Of a stretch of 39,295 nt of DNA, positions 1 to 7,107 are shown piece after piece (position 1 is the first letter of the stretch; the number at the start of each line of letters is the position of its first letter). The notes under the pieces were generated by a model that did not search any database, was not told where the DNA came from, and was given only the letters and a program-made list of their open reading frames with translations. The DNA is taken from NCBI GenBank assembly GCA_020632915.1, contig JACKEP010000036.1, positions 1 through 39,295 of the forward strand, read 5' to 3'. Position numbers and translations under genes: made by a program. Origin of the DNA: Alphaproteobacteria bacterium. GTDB lineage: Bacteria > Myxococcota_A > UBA796 > GCA-2862545.

Positions 1-1495
1 AGAACAGGGTGCGGGCACGCTCCGCCAGGGCCTTCGTGCTGCGCGGCTCGAGTGCGACGGCCTCGTCGTAGTCCTTGAGCGCCTCGCGGTTGCGGCGCAT
101 GAGGTTGAAGGCGAAGCCTCGGTTCATCCAGGTCTGGACGTCCAACGGATCGAGCTCGAGGGCCCTGGTGTAGGCCTCGACCGCCGAGAGGTTGTCGCGA
201 CAGCGGCTCAAGCGGAAGCCGAGGTTGCTGAGGAACCGGGCATCGTCGTCCCCTGCCAGCCGCAGGGCGCGCCGGAACTCCACGATCGCCGTCGGCTGGT
301 CCCCCGCATCCATGAGCACCAGCCCCAGCTGGTAGTGGATGTCGGCGTCGCCGGGCTCCAGCTCCGAGGCGCGGCGGAACGTCTCGATCGCCTCGTGGCG
401 GCGATGGAGGTAGCCGAGCGCGCGTCCCTTCTCGACCAACACGGCGACGTCGTCCGGCGCCTCCTCCAGCCACGCGTCGCACACCTCCAGCGCGCGATCG
501 TGCCAGCGGCTGGCGATGAGGTTGCGCACGTAGTCGACGAAGTCCGAGGGTTCCTGCGGCAGATCGACCAACCGGGCGGTGCCGGTGTGCGCGCGGGCCT
601 CCTGCTTGCGGTTGCGGGCGAACTCGATCGTCTTGCGCGCGCCGATGTGGTTCGGATCGAGCAGCAGCGCCCGCTCGGCGGCCTCGATGGCCCCGTCGTA
701 GTCTCCGGCGCCGTTCATGGCGTACGCGCCGTTGGCGTGCAGCTGGGCCGTCTCCAACCCGGCGTCGTGCCGCAACGTCGCGTAGGTCGCGATGCTGTCG
801 TCGTAGTACCGCTGGCGGTTCATCGCCTCCGTGAGCATGGCGGCCGTGGTGCCATCGAGGAGCTCGAGCTCCTGCAGGCGTCGCAGGTCGGCCAGGGCAT
901 CGGCGAAGCGATGGAGACGGAAGTGGAAGTGCGCCCGGTCCGACAGCGCCCGCGTCAGCTCGCCATCGGTGGCGGCCGCTTCGACCGCTCGGTTCAACCG
1001 CACCTCCTCATTGACGATCGGCGTCCCCCAGCGACCCGCACGGGGCTCGGGCGCCACGTCGTCGGGCTCCGGCTCCGCACGCGACGCCGCCACCGCTTCG
1101 AGTGCCGCTCGAAGCGGCTTGACGACGGCGAGCGCGATGTGAAGACGCGATGCGTACTTCGTGTAGGGAAACCCCCGGAGGTCGAACGGAATCGCGTCCG
1201 TGCAGGCCTCCTGGACCAGCAGGATGACCGGCTTGCCGAGGCCTCGACCCAGGCCGATCTCGTAGGCGACGTTCGCGCTCGGCGCGCTCAGATCCGCCAC
1301 GACGACATCGGCGGCGCGGATCCCCTGCTCGATCAGGTCGACAATCTGGGTTCCGGCGGTGTTGACCTTGTCGACGCGGACGCACTCCACTCCTGCGTCG
1401 GCGCAAGCCTGCGCGACCATGAGGTAGTGCAGCTCCCACTGCTCCCGCTCGGACACGTCGTCGCCGAACGGTGTGGACAAGAACACAGAGGTCAT
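1..1495 (-). CDS. TIR/nucleoside-deoxyribosyltransferase-like N-domain fused to TPR repeats (3' end outside window)
   Basis: Open reading frame of 498 codons that runs off the window, so the C-terminus is missing. The start is ATG 1495, preceded on the minus strand by GGGAG at 7-nt spacing. Residues 1 to about 135 form an alpha/beta domain with an STPFGDD opening, a VVVADLS strand and an ANVAYEIGLG motif. This is the signature of nucleoside 2-deoxyribosyltransferase/TIR-like nucleotide-binding domains, and Glu79 sits where their catalytic glutamate lies. From about residue 160 onward come repeated 34-residue helical units of TPR type, for example the W-x-N-x-G and Y-x-x-A-L-x-L-x-P patterns. 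It lies 81 bp downstream of a small membrane-protein gene on the same strand, so co-transcription is likely. Related domain pairs act in nucleotide sensing and sometimes in phage defence. A defence role here is inference only; a cytosolic signalling or scaffold protein is equally possible. Confidence 0.8.
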   Translation of the reverse strand, partial: MTSVFLSTPFGDDVSEREQWELHYLMVAQACADAGVECVRVDKVNTAGTQIVDLIEQGIRAADVVVADLSAPSANVAYEIGLGRGLGKPVILLVQEACTDAIPFDLRGFPYTKYASRLHIALAVVKPLRAALEAVAASRAEPEPDDVAPEPRAGRWGTPIVNEEVRLNRAVEAAATDGELTRALSDRAHFHFRLHRFADALADLRRLQELELLDGTTAAMLTEAMNRQRYYDDSIATYATLRHDAGLETAQLHANGAYAMNGAGDYDGAIEAAERALLLDPNHIGARKTIEFARNRKQEARAHTGTARLVDLPQEPSDFVDYVRNLIASRWHDRALEVCDAWLEEAPDDVAVLVEKGRALGYLHRRHEAIETFRRASELEPGDADIHYQLGLVLMDAGDQPTAIVEFRRALRLAGDDDARFLSNLGFRLSRCRDNLSAVEAYTRALELDPLDVQTWMNRGFAFNLMRRNREALKDYDEAVALEPRSTKALAERARTLF

Positions 1496-1576
1496 GTTGA
1501 AGCTCCCATCTAACGATCTGATTCTGATTCGTGAAACATGGCCGAAGCGTCCGCCGCACACCGACCCGGCGTTTGG

Positions 1577-1870
1577 CTACATCCCGAGCCACCGGCGCAA
1601 CCACTCGTGCGCATCACCGAGGAGCGCAGCGAGCAGTCCGAGGAGGGCGACCAGCAACCGCGCGAGCGCGAGTGCGCTGGAATTCAGGTAGGCCCACACC
1701 TCGCGGCACCGCGCTGCCACCGGCCCGTCGGGACGCTCAGTGCGCGAAGGTCTGCTGCGCAGCCAACCGAAGGCCACGGCGGGCACCACAGCTACCGCCG
1801 CGTACAGCCCATTGCCGAGGGCGCTCTGTACGATCCCCCACAGGTATTCCCACAGGCTCTCCAAGCCCAT
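1577..1870 (-). CDS. Small two-helix membrane protein, unknown function
   Basis: Encodes 97 residues. ATG 1870 is chosen over the in-frame ATG 12 nt upstream because GGAGG lies 5 nt before it on the minus strand. Two hydrophobic stretches are visible: residues about 8-35 (Gly/Ala/Val-rich, with a proline) and about 64-88 (Leu/Ala-rich). They are joined by an Arg-rich, Pro-containing loop, and the C-terminus is basic (RRWL). No family is recognised. It precedes the TIR-like/TPR gene by 81 bp on the same strand, so the two probably form an operon, and the membrane protein could be a partner or effector of it. The reading frame is plausible from hydrophobic patterning and its ribosome binding site, but a protein this short in GC-rich DNA carries some risk of being spurious. 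Confidence 0.6.
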   Translation of the reverse strand: MGLESLWEYLWGIVQSALGNGLYAAVAVVPAVAFGWLRSRPSRTERPDGPVAARCREVWAYLNSSALALARLLVALLGLLAALLGDAHEWLRRWLGM

Positions 1871-2130
1871 GACGACCTCCAACTCTTCGATGGCGCGGCG
1901 GAATCACGACGTGAGAAGGCAATGAATCAATAGGAAGTAAGCGAACTAATCGAACTATTGGCGCAGTCGCACATACCCCTCCCCGACGCATGGGTGGAGG
2001 AGGACGACGCGTGTTCTATACAGAGCATGTCTGCATGCATTCGTCGACACAATTCCGCACGATCGCGTGCAGGACGCGCCCTCGATGCCATCTGTCCCTC
2101 GTCGACGCGACCAGGGCAGCTCGCGGGTCT

Positions 2131-2149
2131 GGCGCGCGCCCCGCGCGCC
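2131..2149 (-). terminator. GC hairpin directly after the kinase gene
   Basis: A perfect 7-bp stem (GGCGCGC/GCGCGCC) with a 5-nt loop starts 2 nt beyond the stop codon of the minus-strand kinase gene. No T-tract follows, so intrinsic termination is uncertain. It may instead be an mRNA 3'-end stabilising hairpin. Confidence 0.35.
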
Positions 2150-2151
2150 GC

Positions 2152-4572
2152 CTACGCCCGCGACCGCCGCGCCCGCTGCACCAACCGGCGCATGCGCGCC
2201 TGCAGCACGGCCGGGTCGAACGGCTTGGCCACGTAGTCGTCGGCACCGAGCTCCAGGCCCAGCACCTGGTGCGGCTCGCGGCCCTTGGCCGTGAGCATCA
2301 TCACGTGCAGGTCGGACGTGGCGTCGTCTGCGCGCAGCGTGCGCAGCACCTCGAAGCCGTCGGTGTCCGGCAGCTCGACATCGAGGACGAGCAGGTCGAA
2401 CCGCGTGCGGCCGAGGGCCTCGAGCGCCGCGGCGCCGGTCCCGACGACCTGGGCCTCCAGCCCCGCCCCGTGGGCGATCTCGGCCACCATGCGCGTGACC
2501 GACGGATCGTCGTCGCACACCAGCACGCGGCCCTCGTGGCTCGGCTCCTCGGTCTGGCAGAGCCGCACCACGCCGGGCTCCGTCGCCGCGTCGAGCACCT
2601 GCACCAGCAGCGCGCCCAGCGCACCGGATCGGCCGGCGACCGCGCTCGCGGCGAGCGCCGGGGTGACCGTGACCTCCCCCACCACGACCGGCTGCGACGC
2701 CGCGTCGAGCGCTGCGCGCACCCACGCCGCCGCCGCTTCGGGCGTCTCCTCCGGCGCCAGCCACGTGAACACGGCGCCATCCCAGCGCGCCAGGTGCAGG
2801 TCGGGAGGCAAGGCCCCGCGCACACGGCGCGCGACCTCGACGACCACGGCGTCCCGCACGGCCTCGGACGCCGTGTCCGCCGCGTCCGTCCATGCGATCG
2901 CACCGAGCGTCCAGGCGGCCGCGGTGTCGTGGGTGTGCTCGGCCCGCAGCGCGACCAGCCGGAACGCCGCCCGGTCGGGCAGCCGCGTGAGCGGGTCGAT
3001 GGTGTGGTCGTCGTGGCGGCGCCGCGCCGACTCCACGGCCGCCGCGACGGACACCAGGTCGAGGGGTCGAGCGTGGTAGGACACCGCCCCCGACGCGAGC
3101 GCCCAGGCGCGGGCCGCGCGATCGTCCGGCCCCAGCACCACCACGGGCACCTCGTGCGTCGCGCGCGGCGGACGCGTGGACAGGCGCGCGATGTCGAGGC
3201 CGGGCAGGGCGAGGTCGAGCACGATCACGGCCGGCATCTCCTGCTTCAGCGCGCGTCGTGTGGACTCGGCGTCGCGCAGCACGCGCACGGCCTGCCGGGG
3301 TTGTCGCAGGGCTGCGTCGAGCGCCCGCTCGGTGTCGGGATCGCCGGTGGCGACCAGCACGACCGGCAGGTCGAGGGTGGTGTGGGGCTCGGACAGGTGC
3401 CGCAGCACGTAGATCAGCGCCGTGGACCGCCCGACGATCTCGTCGAGCGGCGCGTCCTCCACCTCGGCGGCGGCCTGCGACACGCTGGGGTAGCCGAACG
3501 TGCCCCCCGACCCCCGCAGCGCGTGCGCGAGCCGTCGCAGGCGGGTGATGGCGCCCGGAACGCCCTCGACGTGGGCGGTGGCCGCCTCGCGGAGCTGCTC
3601 GGCCTTGTCGGCGAGGGAGCGGCGGTACCACGCCGACAGATCGTCGAGGCGCGCCGACGGCGTGGCCGGCACGAGGGGCACCGTCGACGCGTGGGGCACC
3701 GACAGCTCGACCGTGAGCGTGGCCCCGTCGCTCACGTCGGCGTGCGCACGCGAACGCGAGCCCGCGACCGGCGTCGTCGGGAGCTCGGGCAGCACCTCCT
3801 CGAGGGCCGCCGCGAAGGCCGCAGCCTCCTGGAAGCGATCCTCGGGCAGGTACGCCAGCGCGCGCTGGAGCGCGGGCCGAAGGGCGTCCGGCACCGTGGC
3901 CCACCGGGGAGAGTCCTCCCGCACGGCGAACAGGTCGATCGGCGTCTCGCTGGTGACCAGCTCGAACAGCGTGGCGGCCGCAGCGTACACGTCCGCAGCC
4001 CGGGTGACGGTGCGCGCGTCGGTGCGCTGCTCGGGCGCCATGTAGGCGAACGTGCCCAGCGACACGCCCGCCCGGGTGTGGCGGATCCCGTCGGCGTCCT
4101 CCCGCTCCAGGCGCGCGATGCCGAAGTCGGTGACGAGCGCGCGTCCCTGCCCGTCGAGCAGGATGTTCATCGGCTTGACGTCGCGGTGGATCACGCCCGC
4201 CGCGTGGGCCGCGCTGAGCGCAGCCAGCACGTCGAGCGTGAGACGGACGGCACCGTCGACCGGGTAGGCGCCGCGGGCGTCGAGCAGCGAGCCGACGCTG
4301 CCCCCCTCGGCGAGCGCCATCACCATGAACGTGGCCTCGGCGTCGTCGCCGTAGTCGTAGACCCGCACGATGTTCGGGTGGTCGATCGAGGCCATGGCCT
4401 GGGCCTCGCTGGCGAATCGCGAGCGGTAGCGGGCGTTCCGCCGCGCCCCCGGCTTGAGGCGCTTGATGGCACGCGCCGCCCGGAGCACGCGGTCCCACGC
4501 GCGGTGGACGGTGGCCATGCCCCCCTCCCCGATCCGCTCGTGGAGCTCGTACCGGCCCCTCAGCAGCTCCAC
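2152..4572 (-). CDS. Hybrid Ser/Thr kinase - Hpt - receiver - GGDEF-like - receiver signalling protein
   Basis: 806 residues. The start is GTG 4572, with GGGAGGA about 6 nt upstream. Residues 1-265 are a complete Hanks-type kinase: Gly-loop GEGGMATV at 15-22, Lys37, HRDVKPMN at 129-136, DFG at 149-151 and APEQ at 179-182. Residues about 305-395 look like a histidine phosphotransfer (Hpt) domain with AHALRGSGG, phospho-acceptor His350. Residues about 403-505 are a receiver-like domain that keeps Asp453 but has Arg-Pro in place of the usual Lys-Pro. Residues about 525-645 begin with DPLTRLPDRAAF, as GGDEF domains do, but carry WDGAVF at the signature loop, so cyclase activity is unlikely. Residues 683-800 are a canonical receiver with Asp731 and Lys783. 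No membrane segment is seen, so the protein is cytosolic. It is divergent from a single-domain receiver gene, a likely partner. Confidence 0.9.
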   Translation of the reverse strand: MELLRGRYELHERIGEGGMATVHRAWDRVLRAARAIKRLKPGARRNARYRSRFASEAQAMASIDHPNIVRVYDYGDDAEATFMVMALAEGGSVGSLLDARGAYPVDGAVRLTLDVLAALSAAHAAGVIHRDVKPMNILLDGQGRALVTDFGIARLEREDADGIRHTRAGVSLGTFAYMAPEQRTDARTVTRAADVYAAAATLFELVTSETPIDLFAVREDSPRWATVPDALRPALQRALAYLPEDRFQEAAAFAAALEEVLPELPTTPVAGSRSRAHADVSDGATLTVELSVPHASTVPLVPATPSARLDDLSAWYRRSLADKAEQLREAATAHVEGVPGAITRLRRLAHALRGSGGTFGYPSVSQAAAEVEDAPLDEIVGRSTALIYVLRHLSEPHTTLDLPVVLVATGDPDTERALDAALRQPRQAVRVLRDAESTRRALKQEMPAVIVLDLALPGLDIARLSTRPPRATHEVPVVVLGPDDRAARAWALASGAVSYHARPLDLVSVAAAVESARRRHDDHTIDPLTRLPDRAAFRLVALRAEHTHDTAAAWTLGAIAWTDAADTASEAVRDAVVVEVARRVRGALPPDLHLARWDGAVFTWLAPEETPEAAAAWVRAALDAASQPVVVGEVTVTPALAASAVAGRSGALGALLVQVLDAATEPGVVRLCQTEEPSHEGRVLVCDDDPSVTRMVAEIAHGAGLEAQVVGTGAAALEALGRTRFDLLVLDVELPDTDGFEVLRTLRADDATSDLHVMMLTAKGREPHQVLGLELGADDYVAKPFDPAVLQARMRRLVQRARRSRA

Positions 4573-4626
4573 CCGATCCTCCCGGCGCGGGCCGACGTCC
4601 GGCGACCGGACGTCTCTTCACCATGC

Positions 4627-4662
4627 CACATTGCGCCCCACGCGCCAGCGCCCCACAATGTG
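4627..4662. promoter_or_regulatory. Inverted repeat in the divergent kinase/receiver intergenic region
   Basis: CACATTG (4627-4633) and CAATGTG (4656-4662) form a perfect 7-bp inverted repeat with a 22-nt spacer. It sits in the 138-bp gap between the divergent starts of the hybrid kinase and the single-domain receiver. It could be a shared operator, but no matching copy elsewhere was noticed. Confidence 0.3.
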
Positions 4663-4710
4663 ACCGGAATCCCGGACGCGTCCCCGTGCGGTGTCCGCTG
4701 TGGGAGCGCC

Positions 4711-5127
4711 GTGCCCGAGGAACCGAGAACGCTGCTGTTCGTCGACGACGACGACGACATCCGGACCATCGGCAGGATGTCGCTGGAGAGGGTGGGGGGG
4801 TGGACCGTGCACCTCGCGGCGTGCGGCGCGGAAGCCTGCGCGCTCGCGCGCACACACCTCCCCGACGGCATCATCCTCGACGTGATGATGCCCGGCCAGG
4901 ACGGGCTGCAGACGCTCGCTGCGCTGCGCGCCGACCCGATCACGGCGTCGATTCCCGTCATCTTCCTGACCGCCAAGGTTCGCTCCGAAGACATCGACCG
5001 CTACCTGGGACAAGGTGTGACGGGGGTGATCCGGAAACCGTTCGATCCCCTGGAGCTCCCCCACCGCGTGCGGGCGCTGCTCACAGCGTCCGCGTCCGCG
5101 GCGACCACCGACCCGGCGTCGGACTGA
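4711..5127 (+). CDS. Single-domain response regulator (CheY-like receiver)
   Basis: 138 residues made up almost entirely of one receiver domain. The acidic cluster is DDDDD at 12-16, phospho-acceptor Asp57 lies in LDVMMPG, the Thr87-Ala88-Lys89 segment is present, and Lys109 lies in RKPFDP. There is no DNA-binding or enzymatic output domain. GTG 4711 is chosen because GGGAG lies about 4 nt upstream and translation then begins directly before the first receiver strand. The frame stays open far upstream, but that portion overlaps the opposite-strand kinase gene and has shadow-like composition. It is transcribed divergently from the kinase-Hpt-receiver gene, so its Asp57 could exchange phosphate with the Hpt His350 of that protein. 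This partnership is inferred from position only. Confidence 0.85.
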   Translation: MPEEPRTLLFVDDDDDIRTIGRMSLERVGGWTVHLAACGAEACALARTHLPDGIILDVMMPGQDGLQTLAALRADPITASIPVIFLTAKVRSEDIDRYLGQGVTGVIRKPFDPLELPHRVRALLTASASAATTDPASD

Positions 5128-5175
5128 CCCCGGGGACGCGCCCTCGAAGACCGGGTTTCGCACGCCGGGTGTCCG

Positions 5176-5184
5176 TGGTACGCT
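5176..5184 (+). promoter_or_regulatory. Putative extended -10 element upstream of glgB
   Basis: TGGTACGCT fits an extended -10 (TG-N-TANNNT) and lies 33 nt before the glgB ATG. A similar GTGGTA-NNNT string lies upstream of the lipoprotein gene at 20342. No convincing -35 box was found. This would be the promoter of the whole glycogen/Entner-Doudoroff operon. Confidence 0.35.
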
Positions 5185-5216
5185 CGTAACTCACATCAGA
5201 GTCACGCACCCCCACG

Positions 5217-7100
5217 ATGCGACGTTGGACCCAAGACGACAGCTGGCACTTCCACCAGGGGAGCCACGACCGCCTCTACGAGGTGCTCGGCGCCTTCCCC
5301 AGCACCGGTGTGGCCCGGCCATCCACGCTGTTCCGGGCGTGGGTGCCCGACGTGGAGGCCGTCAGCGTCATCGGTGACTTCAACGACTGGTCCACCGACG
5401 CGCACCCGATGAAGCGCCTCAAGGACGCCGACGTGTGGGAGGTCCGCGTCCGCGGCGCGCGTCCCGGCCAGCACTACAAGCTCCGCATCCTCACCACCGA
5501 CGGCCGGATCCTCGACAAGGCCGATCCGTTCGCCACGCTCACCGAGGCCCCGCCGCAGACCGCCTCCCGCATCCCGTTCCCCGCCGCCGCCCTGCACGAC
5601 GACGCCTGGCTCGCGCGACGCGCCGCCACGGACGCCCTGCGCGCCCCGATGTCCGTCTACGAGGTGCACGCGGGCTCGTGGGATCGCCATCCCGACGGGC
5701 GCTACCTCGGGTGGCGGGAGCTCGCGCCGCGCCTGGCCGACCACGTCACGCGCCTGGGCTTCACGCACGTCGAGCTGCTCCCGGTGATGGAGCACCCCTA
5801 CGATCCGTCGTGGGGCTACCAGGTCACCGGCTACTTCGCGCCCACGGCACGCTTCGGGTCACCCGACGATCTGCGCTGGTTCATCGCGCACTTCCACCAG
5901 CGGGGCCTCGGCGTGATCCTCGACTGGGTGCCGGCCCACTTCCCCACCGACGCCCACGGCCTGTACCGCTTCAACGGCGACGCCGTCTTCGAGCACCCCG
6001 ACCCGCGGCGCGGCTGGCACCCCGACTGGACCACGGCGATCTTCGACTTCGGTCGGCCCGAGGTGCGCAGCTTCCTGCTGTCGTCGGCCTGCTACTGGCT
6101 CGACGTCTTCCACGCCGACGGCCTGCGCGTCGACGCCGTCGCCTCGATGCTCTACCTCGACTACTCGCGCCAGCCCGGGGAGTGGCTGCCCAACGCCCTG
6201 GGCGGTCGCGAGAACCTCGAGGCGATCGATCTGGTCCGCGCGGTCAACCAGCACGTCCACGCCCGCTTCCCCGGCGCCCTCACCATCGCCGAGGAGTCGA
6301 CGGCGTGGCCTGGCGTCACCGCCCCGATCGAGGCCGACGGCCTGGGCTTCGATCTCAAGTGGGACATGGGGTGGATGAACGACTCCCTGCGCTATCTCGC
6401 GCGCGAGCCGATCCACCGGGGGCACCACCACGACGAGGTCACGTTCCGACCGATGTACCAGTACGCCGAGCACTTCGTGCTGCCGCTGTCCCACGACGAG
6501 GTCGTGCACGGCAAGCGCTCGCTCGTGCGCAAGATGCCGGGCGACGCCTGGCAGGCCCGGGCCACGCTGCGCCTCCTCCTGGCCAAGCAGTGGGCCGAAC
6601 CGGGCAAGAAGCTGCTGTTCATGGGCAGCGAGCTCGCCCCCGACCACGAGTGGAACGCCGATCAGCCCCTCCCCTGGCAGATCCTGGCCACCCCCGGCCA
6701 GGGGGGCATCGCGCGCCTGCTCGCCGATCTGAACGCGCTGTACCGTGCGTGGCCGGCACTGGCCGACGGCGACGCGGACCCCGGTGGCTTCACGTGGGTA
6801 GACTGGTCCGACAAGGCGCGCAGCGTGCTGTCGTGGCTGCGCCTGCACCGCGACCCTGCGGTTCCGCCCGTGCTGTTCGTCGCCAACTTCACCCCGGAAC
6901 CACGCGACGCCTACCGGCTCGGCGTCCCGGTGCCCGGGGCGTGGACGGTGCTGCTCGACACCGACGCCGGGGCGTACGGCGGGTCGGACTACCCGGTGGG
7001 CGCCCCGCTGCGCACCGAGGCCGTGCCCGCCCACAAGCGCAAGGTCTCCCTGACCGTCAACCTGCCGCCGCTCGGCGCCCTGTTCCTGGCGCCGGGCTGA
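5217..7100 (+). CDS. glgB: 1,4-alpha-glucan branching enzyme
   Basis: 627 residues, normal for short-form GlgB. It cuts alpha-1,4 glucan and rejoins the piece as an alpha-1,6 branch during glycogen synthesis in the cytosol. Residues about 35-105 are a CBM48-type module (VSVIGDFNDWS). Residues about 145-500 are the GH13 barrel, and the last 110 or so residues form the C-terminal beta domain. Catalytic positions are visible: nucleophile Asp306 in DGLRVDAV, the acid/base glutamate in IAEES (359/360), and Asp427 in LSHDEVVHGK. The ATG start has no clear Shine-Dalgarno, but the protein begins at the expected place. It is first in a plus-strand operon, with the GH57-MalQ fusion starting 7 nt after its stop. 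glgA and glgC are not in the window. Confidence 0.97.
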   Translation: MRRWTQDDSWHFHQGSHDRLYEVLGAFPSTGVARPSTLFRAWVPDVEAVSVIGDFNDWSTDAHPMKRLKDADVWEVRVRGARPGQHYKLRILTTDGRILDKADPFATLTEAPPQTASRIPFPAAALHDDAWLARRAATDALRAPMSVYEVHAGSWDRHPDGRYLGWRELAPRLADHVTRLGFTHVELLPVMEHPYDPSWGYQVTGYFAPTARFGSPDDLRWFIAHFHQRGLGVILDWVPAHFPTDAHGLYRFNGDAVFEHPDPRRGWHPDWTTAIFDFGRPEVRSFLLSSACYWLDVFHADGLRVDAVASMLYLDYSRQPGEWLPNALGGRENLEAIDLVRAVNQHVHARFPGALTIAEESTAWPGVTAPIEADGLGFDLKWDMGWMNDSLRYLAREPIHRGHHHDEVTFRPMYQYAEHFVLPLSHDEVVHGKRSLVRKMPGDAWQARATLRLLLAKQWAEPGKKLLFMGSELAPDHEWNADQPLPWQILATPGQGGIARLLADLNALYRAWPALADGDADPGGFTWVDWSDKARSVLSWLRLHRDPAVPPVLFVANFTPEPRDAYRLGVPVPGAWTVLLDTDAGAYGGSDYPVGAPLRTEAVPAHKRKVSLTVNLPPLGALFLAPG

Positions 7101-7107
7101 GGACGTC

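Noticed and set aside
335..1513. 392-codon plus-strand open frame near the window start
   Set aside because: It is antisense to the TIR-like/TPR gene, whose motifs and repeats are clear on the minus strand.
1990..4710. Long N-terminal extension of the single-domain receiver frame
   Set aside because: It overlaps the opposite-strand kinase and has shadow composition. The GTG at 4711 with GGGAG starts right at the receiver.
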